A stretch of DNA of 64,000 nt from Pholiota molesta (taxonomy: Eukaryota > Basidiomycota > Agaricomycetes > Agaricales > Strophariaceae): assembly GCA_014925825.1 (NCBI GenBank), contig JACGCK010000099.1:1-64000 (forward strand), read 5' to 3'. This document shows, piece after piece, positions 10,257-22,230 of this stretch (position 1 is its first letter; the number at the start of each line of letters is the position of its first letter). Below the pieces are notes generated by a model that saw only the letters and a list, made by a program, of their open reading frames with translations, made no database searches and was not told where the DNA came from. The position numbers and the translations under genes are program-made.

Positions 10257-11313
10257 TGGCTTCTTCCTCTCTACCCACCTTTGCCAAACTCAATGCCTCC
10301 AACTACCCAACTTGGTGTGGTGAAATGCAGGCTTGGCTACGCTCCCATTTGGCGTCTGGCGCATCGTTTCCGGTCAATCCAAGGCCCCTACGGTCTCGTC
10401 GCCTCCCAAGGACGGAGAAGAGGCTGCACTCGACAGTTGGTACCTCAAATCGGACAAAGCGGCTGGCTACATCTATCTGGCTGTGGATGAGAACCAGAAG
10501 ATTCACTTTGCAACGATTTGGGACGATCCAATGAAGATGTGGGCTGCCCTGGCTGCTGTACACCTCCAGAAACGTCCTGGTGCACGCTTCAATGCCTATG
10601 ACGACCTCTTTTCGATCAGGAAGCAGGAAGAGGAGACGCTGCAGTCGCTTATGAACAGGGTGGACACTGCTATCAACGGCATTTAGGACCTTCGGCCTAA
10701 GGACTTCACCCTCTCCAGTCTAGATGATGAGCTGGCCAGCATGACACTCATCAGGGCACTTCCAGACGAGTTCAGCGCGGTCGCTTCGTCTCTCCTGCTC
10801 CTGGACAAGCTGGAGAAGTCTACAATTCATCAGGCCTTCGTTACAGAGGAGTCCCAACGTCGCCATCACGCCTCTGTCACTTCCAACGTCTCCTCTGCCC
10901 TTGGTGCATCGTCCTCATCCTCTACAGCCTCCTCCACGCCCGAATGCACGTTCTGCGGTGTTAAATGGCACATCGAAGCGAACTGCAAGGAGTACCTCAA
11001 GTTCAAGGAAGATGCACGCGAAGAGGTCCGTCTCAACCGCTCCAAACCCAAGGGGCACAAAGCGAGGCAAGCGGAGCAAACAACGCCGGAGTTCGCTGGA
11101 AATGCAAGTGCACTGTCAACTTTCGATCCTACCACTCTCCAGAGTGACGCTGACTTCCATTGGCTCGCAGACACAGGCGCCACTAGTCATATGACGCCGC
11201 ATCGCGCCTGGATGCACAATTACATGCCGCATATCATCCCAATCAAGCTAGCAGACCATACCATCATCTACTCAGCTGGCATGGGGAGTGTAGTGATTCA
11301 TCTGGTCATAAAG
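10257..11313 (+). pseudogene. Copia gag and start of protease, copy B
   Basis: Starts MASSSLPTFAKLNASNYPTW, the usual N-terminus of copia gag with the NYxxW signature. A frameshift near 10355 and an in-frame TAG at 10684-10686 (a CAG to TAG change would explain it) break the reading frame. Downstream is a CCHC zinc knuckle, CTFCGVKWHIEANC (spacing C-x2-C-x4-H-x4-C), then the protease active-site box ADTGATSHM. The protein is cut short at 11313, where the KDZ derivative begins. Gag packages element RNA into virus-like particles; this copy cannot make a full protein. Confidence 0.85.
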
Positions 11314-12533
11314 GAGGTCTTTACACTCCAGCACCCCTAAGCAGTGGCAGAGCAGTGGTTGAGCAGTGGTGACCACTAGTTGAAAATGAAATTCTACCAT
11401 ATAATGCCTATCTAAAAGCTTAATTGAAGAATTAGGACCACTGCTCACCACTCCTCAACCACTGGTAACCAGTGGTATAAATTACCAGTGGTAACCACTG
11501 CTCACCACTGGTGAGCACTATTTACCAGTGGTCACCACTGGTGAACCACTAATTCTCAGTAATCTTCAGTGATCTTCAGTGGTCTTCAGTGGTCACCACT
11601 GGTAAACCACTGATCGTCAGTGGTCTTCAGTGGTTGCTAGTGGTCTTTAGTGGTTACCACTAGTCAACCCATGATATGCTCTGAGTTTGGGCAGGAGGCA
11701 AGACAGTGACTTGGAATAGAGTGGTTATCTGTGCTGGTTGGCTTAAGTTAAGCAAATCCTCTACCCAGGGATGGGAAGTCAGTCAGAAAGTAGTGTCCTA
11801 AGTAGCTAGTGGGCTATGGCGGGACAAGGTAGTCCCTCTATTTTTGGCCTGAGAGTTTTATATCTACTATTGGTGCACCAGGGCCTAATAAGTTGTATTT
11901 ATTTCAACTTCTTTATTCAGGTGTGAGAATTCAACACAAAAGCTGGTGAGCAGCTCAATAGCTGAATGACTAGATTCAACTCAATTCTCAAGTGCATAGT
12001 GTCCAAGCACTTTAAGTGCTTCTTGTATTCAATACTATTCTACTAGGCAGAACATGTTCACATTAAGATTGAAAAGAAATCCAACAACCATAATATACCA
12101 TAGCAATCTAGAAGAAACAGATCTGATAGTAGTATAGAAAGTGATAGTAATGAGACAAACAGTTCTGTAGAAAATGAAGAAAGTAAGAAGGAAGATAAGG
12201 AGGAGGAGAAGGGGGAGAGTGAATCTAGTAGTGACTGAAATATTTCTATTATTGAATTCTACTTCTTTTGAGTATTTAAAAGTCTAATATGGACTAATAT
12301 TAAGAAGTCAGTAGTGGAACTAGTGGTGCTTGGTAATAACTAGTGATTAATCATTGGCAACCACTGAAGAGCAGTAAAGACTAGTGGTTAACTAGTGGTT
12401 GACTACTAAAGACCACTAGCTGACCACTATTGACCAATAGTTGACCACTGAAGACCACTAGTGACCACTGGCAATCACAGAAGACCCCCAAAGATCAGTG
12501 GTCAACTACTGACCACTGACAACCACTGGTGGC
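11314..12533 (+). mobile_element. Internally deleted KDZ element inside copia copy B
   Basis: Begins GAGGTCTTTACACTCC, carries CCAGTGGT-type arrays (11340-11670 and 12320-12530) and a core that is a deleted version of the KDZ gene 3' region. For example, 11930-12240 parallels 20975-21400, including AGCAGCTCAATGCTTGG-like and AGAAGAAACAGATCTGATAG words. It lacks the right terminus, and about 75 bp of copia are missing at that edge. It is near-identical, in inverse orientation, to 8228-9552. Confidence 0.82.
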
Positions 12534-14520
12534 TGGCATGTTTATACCTCACTAAACGCAAAGGGATCCGCTTGGAAGTGGATGACAGCACCATGTTCTT
12601 CAAACACAATGGAACGACGCTCTTTACAGCTACTGTCAACTCCCAGAACTTCGGTATCCTGGACGCTTCAACTGAGCCAGTTTCAGAGCATGCGAATGCG
12701 GCCTCAACTCTTCCAATGGACATCACACTTTGGCATCGTCGTTGCGCGCACCACAGCCATGCTACAATCAGGAAATTGATACAGGGCGATCTCGTCACTG
12801 GTCTTGTCGTCTCGTCGCAAGATGAACCCGACCCGATTTGTGAGGCATGCTTGGCAGGCAAAGTGACCTCTGCACCATTTCCCAGCTCAACTAGACAATC
12901 CCTTGCACCGCTTGAACTCATCCACTCTGACCTTCATGGACCTCTTCCTGTCCCCAGTCCGGAAGGATATCGCTACTGGATCACTTTCCTGGATGACCGC
13001 ACCAAGCTGCATGCTGTACACTTCCTAAAACGCAAAAGCGACGCATTTGATGTGTTTAAGACGTTCAAGGCCTATGCAGAGAACCAGGTCAATGCGAAAA
13101 TCAAGGCTCTGCAGGATGACAAGGGTGGAGAGTACATGTCCAACCCTTTTCTCAAATTCACTGATCAGTGCGGTATTACACGACACCACAGCACTAGGAA
13201 TCGCCCCCAGCAGAACGGAGTCGTAGAGCGTGCTAATCGCACCATTTCTGACCATGCTACAGCCATGCTCAACAAATCCAACCTCCCTGCTTCGTTCTGG
13301 GCCTATGCGGTCGCTGCCTATGTCCATGTCTGGAATCGCCTCCCTACATCGCCTCTGCCTGGTACAACACCCTACACTGCTTGGTTCAACAAGAAACCAG
13401 ACATTAGCCATTTCCGAGTCTTTGGGTGCACTGCCTACGTCTATATTCAGCAAGATCAGCGCAAATCGCTCCAATCGCACATGGAGAAGTGCATCTTTGT
13501 TGGCTATCCATCTGGCTACAAGGGCTGGCAGTTCTACAATCCGGTCACTAGGAAGTTCATCATCTCAGAACGAGCTATCTTCGACGAAAGGAGCTTTCCA
13601 GGCCTCAAGTGCACATCTCCAGTCGACCTGACGCCTGTTGGCACTCCTGTGACCTTCCCAGACGTACCAGATTCCGGGGGGGATGACAACTTCGTTCCTG
13701 AGCCCGAAATCGCGCCAATCGAACCAGATGCATTACCACAGCCTCTCCATGCATCCAACGACGTTCCAGCAGATATTCCACCACTAGACCAGCCTGCTCC
13801 ACCCAAACTCGAACAGCCTGCTCCTGAGCTTCCACCACATGCTCCTGAATGCATTTCGCCACCTCCTGCACCTGCTCCAGCGCTAGCTCATGCTCCTCGC
13901 GCTCCGCATCCACCTAGAGGCACAGCTGAGCCAGCTCGACGCTCTACTCGCATCCCAAAGCCTCCTAGAGAATGGTGGAAGGTCACTCCGGCTCCTGCTG
14001 CTCCTGCGAACGAGAATGATGCTGGCCCTGCTCTAGACAATGACATGGACGAAATTCAATTTGCTGGAGCAGCCTCGACGTCGGATCCACACAACTACAA
14101 GCAGGCGCTGAAAAGCGATGATTCGGAACGTTGGAAAGAAGCCACACTCGCAGAGTACAACACCCTCATCCAAAATGGCACTTGGGAGATTGTGGATCTC
14201 CCACCAGGTGAAAAGGCCATTGGCTCTAGCTGGGTCTTTCGCATAAAGACGCATTCTGACGGCTCTATCGAACGCTACAACGCTCGCATCGTCGCCCAAG
14301 GCTGCTCGCAACGTCCCGGACGCGACTATCAGGAAGTGCACGCGCCGACGCCTCGTCCTGCGACGATACGGATGACGTTTGCGATAGCTGCTGCGGAGGA
14401 CCTGGAATTGCGCTCTGTTGACGTTTCAGCTGCTTTCACCAATGGAGACCTTGAGGAATACATTATACATCTACATGAGACAGCCTGAAGGATTCCATGA
14501 AGGCGCTCCCAACAAGGTCT
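12534..14520 (+). pseudogene. Copia pol part 1 (integrase and reverse transcriptase N-half), copy B
   Basis: An open frame of about 650 codons covers the GAG-pre-integrase region, the integrase core with IHSDLHGPL, LQDDKGGEY and NGVVERANRT, a Pro-rich linker with the RRSTRIPKPPREW segment, and the first part of RVT_2 reverse transcriptase up to VDVSAAF. Unlike copy A it has seven G at about 13677-13683, so integrase and reverse transcriptase are in one frame. A 7-bp insertion near 14463 ends the frame shortly before the KDZ insertion. The start codon annotated by the frame lies in the KDZ array and is not the native one. Confidence 0.88.
14513..14520. repeat. Left target-site duplication of the KDZ element
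   Basis: CAAGGTCT, repeated at 22255-22262. Removing one copy and the insert rejoins the copia reading frame as PNKV followed by CRLRKLLYGLKQ. Confidence 0.92.
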
Positions 14521-14549
14521 GAGGTCTTTACACTCCAGCACCCCTAAGC

Positions 14550-15117
14550 AGTGGCGGACCACTGGCGGACCACTGGCGGCTACTAGCCAGGAATGAAGTC
14601 CTACCATACAATCCCTATCTATCAAATTAATTGTAGGATCAGTTAAGCCACCACTGTTTACCAGTGGTTGACCAGTGGTAACCAGTGGTCTAAATTACCA
14701 GTGGTTACCACTGGCGACCACTGGCGAACCACTGATGACCACTGGCGGAACCATCAATAACCACCGATGACCACTGGCGGGACCACTGATGACCACTGAT
14801 GACCACCGGCAACCACTGGCGGAACCACTGATGACCACTGGCGGAACCATCAATAACCACCGATGACCACTGGCGGGACCACTGATGACCACTGATGACA
14901 ACCGGCAACCACTGGCGGAACCACTGATGACCACTGGCGGAACCATCAATAACCACCGATGACCACTGATGACCACCGGCAACCACTGGCGAACCACTGA
15001 TGACCACTGGCAGAACCACTGATGACCACTGGCAACCACTGGCGGAACCACCGATAACCACCGATGACCACTGGGACCACTGGGGACCACTGGTGACCAC
15101 CGGCAACCACTGCTAAC
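14550..15117. repeat. Subterminal array of KDZ element 1, left
   Basis: CCACTGG-type units organised in higher-order tandem repeats of about 110 bp (GGAACCATCAATAACCACCG recurs near 14750, 14842 and 14938). Many units have drifted to CCACTGGCGG and CCACTGATGA. It begins about 30 bp from the terminus, as in the other KDZ elements here. Confidence 0.88.
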
Positions 15118-15152
15118 ATGCAAATCAAGTTCCCTTTACTATATAATAGAGC

Positions 15153-15253
15153 AAAAAAAAAGCGCACCAAAATGCCATGGATAAGAATTGAACCCCAAGC
15201 CTAAGGGTCACATGTCTGAGAGTGCAATAAACCACTACACCACAAGGCCATTT
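15153..15253 (-). ncRNA. tRNA-like sequence with Pol III boxes, inside KDZ element 1
   Basis: On the minus strand the sequence begins AATGGCCTTGTGGTGTAGTG; it has an A-box-like TGGTGTAGTGG and a B-box-like GGTTCAATTCT about 45 bp later. Flanking AAATGGCC and GGCATTTT can pair as a poor acceptor stem, and a run of nine T (15153-15161) follows as a Pol III-type terminator. The anticodon arm does not fold convincingly, so this is a tRNA pseudogene or SINE-like head and not a working tRNA. A related sequence occupies the same position in KDZ element 2 (49251-49336). Confidence 0.55.
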
Positions 15254-15261
15254 GAAACCTA

Positions 15262-15449
15262 TGCTACATTAGTCAATGTATCTAGTAGATCACGGCCATT
15301 TCCGGCCATCACGGCATCACTCACAATTCGATCGCAGTTTCAATTAAAGAGTGACCCGGTAAGGTCACGTGATAATCTGGTTGGACTTGGCGCTTCTTTA
15401 TAGTCATCGATCAGGTAAGCGTTGGCTTTCTTTCCGCAACCACTACTAT
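15262..15449. other. Unassigned spacer between tRNA-like sequence and GC block
   Basis: No repeat or coding signal recognised. It forms the transition from the tRNA-like sequence to the GC-rich block. Confidence 0.5.
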
Positions 15450-16590
15450 CAACCAAGGTAAGCCCCCACACCCGTCTCCATATGCGCCCGCGCTGACCAT
15501 GCTCTCCCCTCTCCCTTTCCTTCTCTCCCACCGGACGCCATCTGCACATGACCACGACGACCGCCCACCGCCGCCACGTCACGCGCCCGCAATGCCTGCC
15601 CATGACGACGACGACGGCCACCCACCGCGTGCCACCTCGTGCCGCGTTGCCTGCCCATGACGACCACGGCCACCCACTGTCATCTCGCCCTGCGGCACCC
15701 AAACACCCCCGGTGCTCGTACACCCCCACCACCCACCACATCACCCGCCGTCGCCCGTTCGCTACGACACCGCCCGCCACGTCCTACCGCAGCCTCGTAC
15801 CGCCCGCCACCTCGTCCCACCACCCGCCGCGTCACCCACCACCCACGACGTCCTCCCGTGGCCTCGAACCGCCCGCCACCTCGTCCCACCACCCGCCACG
15901 TCACCCGCCGGCCACCCACCACCCACGACGTCCTCCCGCGGGCTCGAACCACCCGCCACGTCGTCCCACCACCCGCCATGTCCTCCCGCGGCCTCGTACC
16001 GCCCCACGTCGTCCCACCACCCGCCACGTCACCCGCCGGCCACCCACCACCTATGACATCCTCCGCGCCTCGAACCGCCGCCATATCGTCCCACCACCCG
16101 CCATGTCCTCCCGCGGGCTCGAACCACCCGCCACGTCGTCCCACCACCCGCCATGTCCTCCGCGGCCTCGTACCGCCCACCACGTCGTCCCACCACCCGC
16201 CATGTCACCCGCCGGCCACCCACCACCCATGACATCCTCCCGCGGCCTCGAACCGCCCGCCATATCGTCCCACCACCCGCCACGTCACCCGCCGGCCACC
16301 CACCACCCACGACGTCCTCCCGCGGCCTCGAACCGCCCGCCACATCGTCCCACCACCCGCCATGTCACCCGCGGGTGCGCGTACACCACGACTGCCACCG
16401 ACCACGTCACCCACCCCACCGCCGTCACGTCGCTCGCGGCGCACGTACACCCAACCTCCGCCTCGTCATCCTGCGGCCCACCCCCCACATCATCCCGCGG
16501 CGCCCAATGGATTTCCTACCCCGTCCATCTACCTGCCTGCGATGTCATTCGCTGCCTTCCCTTTGCCACCTGGCCCCATCCACCTACACT
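15450..16590 (+). repeat. Strand-asymmetric GC-rich minisatellite block, KDZ element 1
   Basis: Extremely C-rich on the plus strand. From about 15740 to 16370 it is built of tandem copies of roughly 55-80 bp using the words CGCCCGCCACGTCGTCCCAC, CCACCCGCCATGTCCTCCCG and CGTCACCCGCCGGCCACCCA. It is CpG-rich and embedded in otherwise AT-rich DNA. It lies directly upstream of KDZ gene 1. Open frames across it (up to 352 codons) are His/Pro/Thr-rich low complexity in several frames at once and are not credible genes. A C-rich block on the gene-sense strand occurs at the same place in KDZ element 2. Confidence 0.8.
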
Positions 16591-16730
16591 ACACTGTAAC
16601 AGTTAGTGTAAGTTATTTTTGTTTTATTTATTCCATGTACCTTAGAGTAGTTTCAATTAATAAATCTTTTTAAAAACTCTCCACGTGTGAATGATATACT
16701 TACATCCTATTATGTGTTAAGATTATACCA

Positions 16731-18813
16731 TGGCTCGCACCCCTCCTCCAAAGAACAGAAACAAGCAGAAGAAACGTCTGAGGTCTTCTAGTCCTACGGG
16801 TGAAATTGAACCCAAACGTAGCCGTCCAAACTCCGATATTGAAGATGAGCAAGACCAAAGCATGCAAGTCGATGAGGAGTCCGATGATGAGCTCGCTATA
16901 GGGATATGTATGTAGAGGAAATATATATTCAATATATATTGTTAAAACTACTTTATTCAAGCCAAATCTGTCCCCAAGGCTAAAGATAACAAAGAAGAAG
17001 ATCAGGAAATAACCCCTCGTAAAAAAGGTAAGTTAGTGATATTTGTTTGAGATATTTGGACTAAAATTCTGCTAGACAAATCTATCAAAGCTATCTCTGG
17101 TAAACCAGTTCCCCATGACAAGTACGTTATTTGAAATATAATTCTCTTCTTTATTTATTATTTATTCCCATACAGGAAAACAACTGCCGATAAAAAGGCT
17201 GAGGTCAACGCTATTGCTCAAAAAGCTAAGAAAAAGCCTAGCCGGTGAGTATTATCCATTTCATTAATTATTAAACACTTATTTCTAATCTAGTGCTGAG
17301 AGAATCATCCAACAAGTTCCTATCGCTGCACCGATCCGATTCAAGGCCTCTGCTTCTGCATCTAAGCCTGTATCGATAGCTGCTGTTTCTACAAGGTCCC
17401 GTCGTCATGATGATGCTCCTGATGCTGATTCCGATGATATGACCAAGTCAGCAAAGGCCAAGGCAAAGGCAAAGGTTGTTGAGACAGAGCAGACAGATAG
17501 CGGAATGGATGTAGATGAGGATGAGGTGACTGAGTATAAGGGAAAAGGAAAGGAAAAGGCAGACGAAGCTGAGGATGAGGATGAGGATGAGGATGGCATT
17601 GAAATTGGGATAGATGTTGAGGAACAAGAGGAAGCAGGTGCACATTTTTTCTATTTTATTCTGAATCACACTCAAATATTATCTAGATCTCCAGAAAGGT
17701 ATCACAGCTTCTCTGGCTACTATCCCTCTGGGAGGGTCTTCACGCACTACTGGAGGCTTTACTCGTGGTCAAGCCTATGGAAATTCAGGAAATATTGGTG
17801 ACACTGATGACGAAGAAGCGAATGATATTATTCTTACTTCGACATCCACCGAGCGCAATGGTATTGTTTGGTACTGCAGCCATACCAGTAACACTCCACC
17901 CCTCAGAAGTCATGATGTTGATTATGGCTTTATACACAAAGTCCAAATTGGTAGAACTGTTGGTTCTATTCTCCACGAAATTGGCTTACTTTATGATATA
18001 CTCACATGTAAGTTTTCTTTACTATTATTAATATATACTAAATATATTATTTAGATCAAACGATTTTCTTTTGGGACAACGATATTTCTGCTTGGGAAAT
18101 CAAGGGTTCCTATTCTATTGCTGTGCAGAATGAAGAGATCGCCAATTTTGTAAATGATAAAAATGATAGACCATCGTTCTGGATTTTGGGCGTAAGTCTT
18201 TTTAATAACTTTATTACTTATATATTTATTAAATTGAGACTCAGGCATCTGCTTTGACTAATCCACGTGCAATGTCATTGGCTCGCTCAGCTGGGTCTCA
18301 CTCTCGAAGCCCATCTCTTCATTTCTCGCATGCTCCATCCCTCCAGCTATAGAGTTGACTCCACTTCAGGAGGAGATTATTCGTATTTTGGAGATTGAGC
18401 CTGAATATCTTAACATGCCACCATCAAAGAAAGGTGTTTCCGACCTCCCTGATATATTCAAGCGCTACGAAATTTGTATTACAATGATGCAAAGGCTCCA
18501 CGACTCAAACCCAATGGTTTGGACTATCAAGACAAGGCCATTGGACTCTGATGTACAGAGCTTCTGGATCAAGCCCACTCAATTCAGAACCTGGGTTAGC
18601 CACTTTGACCCTGTCATCTCTTCCTATCCGGATATGGTAAAGTGGCTTCGAAACGATTCCGACAAGAAATCAGATCTAGAAGTTTGGTCAAAGAAGTTTT
18701 CTCCAAGTATGCCTAATTTGAAGAGATGGTTGGAAGCTCAGAAGAATCCGAATGCTTCATTGTCTCCCAAGAAGAAGAAGAAAACTCCTACATCTAATGT
18801 TTTTTTTACTTAG
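16731..18813 (+). CDS. KDZ element gene 1: acidic, coiled-coil-like accessory protein
   Basis: Starts at MARTPPPKNRNKQKKRL and runs through several short exons separated by introns of about 50 bp with GT-AG borders (for example around 16910-16961, 17029-17080 and 17121-17176). The visible protein has a basic N-terminus, acidic stretches (DVDEDEVTEYKGKGKEK and a DEDEDED run) and a C-terminal globular part in a 152-codon exon (18355-18813) ending KKKKKTPTSNVFFT. The equivalent gene in KDZ element 2 (minus strand, 47749 down to 42817) has the same layout: basic start, Glu/Lys-rich middle, globular C-terminus, Lys-rich tail. I do not recognise a domain. Its repeated presence next to gene 2 suggests a role in mobility, such as DNA binding or transposase partner. 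Exon borders are approximate. Confidence 0.55.
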
Positions 18814-18837
18814 AAATGTTGTATATTGTATTAAATT

Positions 18838-21452
18838 GAATATGTTTGTTTTGGTCTTTCTTTTGTCAGATTTTCAACATCCTTTTTATTCTGGCTTCTT
18901 TGCTTGGTCTTTGCTCTTGCATGGCTTCCGACAACTTGGGCTCAGAATACTCGGCCACACCCCTTTCCAAATCCAACATTCAAAGTCTTTAGTGATTTTA
19001 TTCTGTCTACATTCAACTCCAACATTTCTCTCACCACTGTTCTTCTTCTTCTCTTTTCACTCACTAATAATCCTGATCTGCTTAATCTCCATGCTCGCCA
19101 GTGTCATCCAGTCTACCATAACGAGAGAACAACCTTGGCTAATGGTTGGATTAGAGCACTTGCTCGTGGAATTGAAGCTAAGCTAGGCGACAATAAACTC
19201 GAGGTCTATTCTCCCAAAAATCTCCGCAAACAAGATCAGACTGGTGAATTGCAAAGTCTTTGGGCCAACTTGCTATTTTTCTAGATCTTACTCCATATAG
19301 CCGGACTGGTCAATTCAAGCGCAAGATTCATCATATTTCTCGATCATCTATTCTTCCCATTCGTACTATTTGTCCTCCCATCATGACTTGCACCACATCA
19401 TCCTGTAAACCATATAGCATCAAAGTCTCAATACCACTCAACCGCTCCACAAATGTTACACTTATCGAGGGCATCACAGTCACTACTTCCGAGTCTGTAT
19501 ATCTTCTGTCTGGCGAGTGTACTCAGTGCAAAACACGCTATCGCCCTGACAGTGAAACCTATCCTCTCGAAGATGGCCAAACTCAACAAGTCTTTATCAA
19601 TTCAGCACGTTATCTCAAAATTGGTGCATCTGTCTGGGTTGATCGGGTATTTGCAAATGCAGTCCTTGGTGGAATGTACAACTTCCATGCCTCTGCCAAT
19701 GCATATATGCAGTACTGGAATGAATGCTTTGGGAGGACTTCGATAACTCTTTCACGAAGACAGATTTGGAAGGCTTTCACTCATGAGTCAATTCGGTCAG
19801 TTGCTGAAGCTACTGGGGTAGACTTTGAGGCAGCACGAAAGATAGATATTGATAAAGTATGTCTATTTTTCTATTAAGGTATTTATTAACTCAAATTTCA
19901 TATAGCTTGTCGATTTGGCCTTCAAAACATTGGGAAATGAAGGTCGCATGCCTTTGGTTCAAGATCATTCCTGTTCCGAATGTACCAAGCCTCGGAAACC
20001 CCAGCCAGGTCAGCCGACATCACAAACGCGGAACCTTGTAGAATGGTTGTAATTGATGGAGCTGTTATGGGGCCTGTGGTATTTTTTATATTTTTTGTTT
20101 GTTTATATATTAATTTACAAGTAATTTTTATAGCATTGTGCTTTTGAAAATTGCACCAATGACTTACTCAATGCGCGGGGTGGTGCATTCTGTCAACAAC
20201 ATGAACAAGAGTATGGTTCAAGGTATCATATATATTTTATAGTGTTTTTACAATATTAACTATTTAATAGATGTCGTATTCTAAATTGTGATGGAGAACG
20301 ACGGCCAGGTACTCTGGCTTGTCAGGACCATGCTCTTGAATGGAAACGACACAAAGCTCATAAAAGCAAGTCAACAGTCAATGGTATACGTCGTATTATT
20401 CAGCATCCTGCCGATATTCAACCTTGGCAACACAATCGTGCACGGCGGATTCACCAACCACATGATGAAGAACAAGTTATCCATGGTCTTTGTCATTACT
20501 TTTCACCTGGCAAATTCTACTGTGTTGAAACCATTTGTACACCATGTGGAGTGGTTTTAGCATGGACTTTGTTTGATAAAGCTGAATCTCCAACTCATAT
20601 TCTCGATTGGTTGGACACAGTAGTCTATCCAAACATGGAAGATCGGCCTGCTTATATCTGTATTGATAAAGCTTGTTTGGTGAGTAGTATATTTTCCAAT
20701 TGAACTTGTAGTTAATTAGTATCTTAGGTTTTGCGAAGTCTTGCTCTGCGACCAAACTATTGGAATGAGTGGTCTCAAACTACTCGTTTCATTGTAGACT
20801 CTTACCATTATATCAACCACAAGGCAGATGATGAAATATGTAGGACTTATTGCAATCCTACACCTGAGAGTGGTGACTTGGTTGGCGAACGCACCGATGA
20901 CAATGGAAATGTTTACAAAGTATATATATATTTATTCATTCTTGTATTCATTTTAACTTCTTTATTTAGGTTCGGGAATTCAATACTGAAGCTAGCGAGC
21001 AGCTCAATGCTTGGATGACTGGATTCAATTCGATTCTCAAGCGCATGGTGTCCAAGAACTTTAAGTGGTTCTTGCATTCAATGCTATTCTACCATGCAAA
21101 ACATATTATGATCAAGATTGAAGAGAAACAGAATTCCAATAATCACAATGTACCACCACAACCCAGAAGAAACAGATCTGATAGTAGTATGGAAAGTGAT
21201 AGTGATGATACAAGTAGTTCTGATGAAGATGAAGAGAGTGAGGAAGGGGAAGAGATGGAAGAAGAAAGTAATATATGGGAAATAGAAGAAGGAGTGGAGG
21301 AGGAAGAGAAGAAGAAGAAGAAGAAGAAGAAGAAGAAGAGGAAGAGGAAGAGGAAGAAGAAGAAGAAGAAGAGGAGGAGGAGAGTGAATCTAGTAGTGAC
21401 TGAAGTCTTTCTATTATTTAATTCTACTTCTTTGGAGTGCTTAAAAGTCTAA
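18838..21452 (+). pseudogene. KDZ element gene 2: CxC5/CxC6-type transposon protein
   Basis: Shares its order of motifs with the minus-strand gene at 40405-42732. A hydrophobic N-terminus is followed by LTNNPDLLNLHARQ, a CxC5-like region with CTQCKTRYRP and ARYLKIGASVWVDRVFANAV and then YNFHASANAYMQYW. Next is a CxC6-like cluster (CAFENCTND, ARGGAFCQQH, CRILNCDG, LACQDHALEW) with an intron near 20222-20271, then FYCVETICTPCGVV, YICIDKACLVL, a FIVDSYHYINH box, and an Asp/Glu-rich and Lys-rich tail encoded by a GAA/AAG microsatellite (21210-21375). These clusters are known from proteins of KDZ transposons. A frame change near 19275 (in GCTATTTTTCTAG) and doubt about the start argue for decay. 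No classical DDE triad can be assigned by eye. Confidence 0.62.
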
Positions 21453-21594
21453 TATGGACTAATATTAAGATCAGGCTATAGCTATCTAAAAACCAATGAA
21501 GACTCATAAAGATTGATAGAATTTATACAGATCTTTCAAAACTAGTTTAACAACAGTAATAGAATAAATGATCAGTCAGTAATGGAACTAGTGG

Positions 21595-22230
21595 TGACCA
21601 GTGATATCTAGTAGTTGATCACTGGCAACCACTGTGAAGACTACTGGGTGACCACTGATAACCACTGGCAACCACTGAGGACCAGTGAAGACTAGTGGTT
21701 GACCACTGAGGACCAGTGGTTGACCACTGATGACCACTGAGGACCAGTGGTTGAGTACTGAGGACCACTGAGGACCACTGAGGACCAGTGAAGACTAGTG
21801 GTTGACCACTGAGGACCAGTGGTTGACCACTGAGGACCAGTGGTTGACCACTGAGGACCAGTGGTTGACCACTGAGGACCAGTGGTTGACCACTGAGGAC
21901 CAGTGGTTGACCACTGAGGACCAGTGGTTGACCACTGAGGACCAGTGGTTGACCACTGAGGACCAGTGGTTGACCACTGAGGACCACTGAGGACCAGTGG
22001 TTGAGTACTGAGGACCACTGAGGACCACTGAGGACCAGTGAAGACTAGTGGTTGACCACTGAGGACCAGTGGTTGACCACTGAGGACCAGTGGTTGACCA
22101 CTGAGGACTACTGAGGAGCAGTGGTTGACCACTGATGACTACTGAGGACCACTGAAAATCAGTGGTTCACCACTGATGACCAGTGGTTGACCACTGGTAA
22201 GCAGTGCTCGCCAGTGGCAAGCACTGCTAA
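21595..22230. repeat. Subterminal array of KDZ element 1, right
   Basis: A near-perfect tandem of an 18-bp palindromic unit (GACCACTGAGGACCAGTG and neighbours) from about 21800 to 21980, flanked by larger duplicated blocks containing ACTGAGGACCACTGAGGACC. It ends about 25 bp from the right terminus at 22254. The regularity implies recent expansion. Long open frames here on both strands only reflect the repeat period being a multiple of three. Confidence 0.92.

Noticed and set aside
15548..16606. Open frame of 352 codons in the GC-rich block
   Set aside because: His/Pro/Thr-rich low complexity, open in several frames and on both strands, caused by the tandem repeat and lack of A/T-rich stop codons.
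21619..22132. Open frames through the tandem CCAGTGGT array
   Set aside because: Repeat period is a multiple of three, which creates stop-free frames on both strands.
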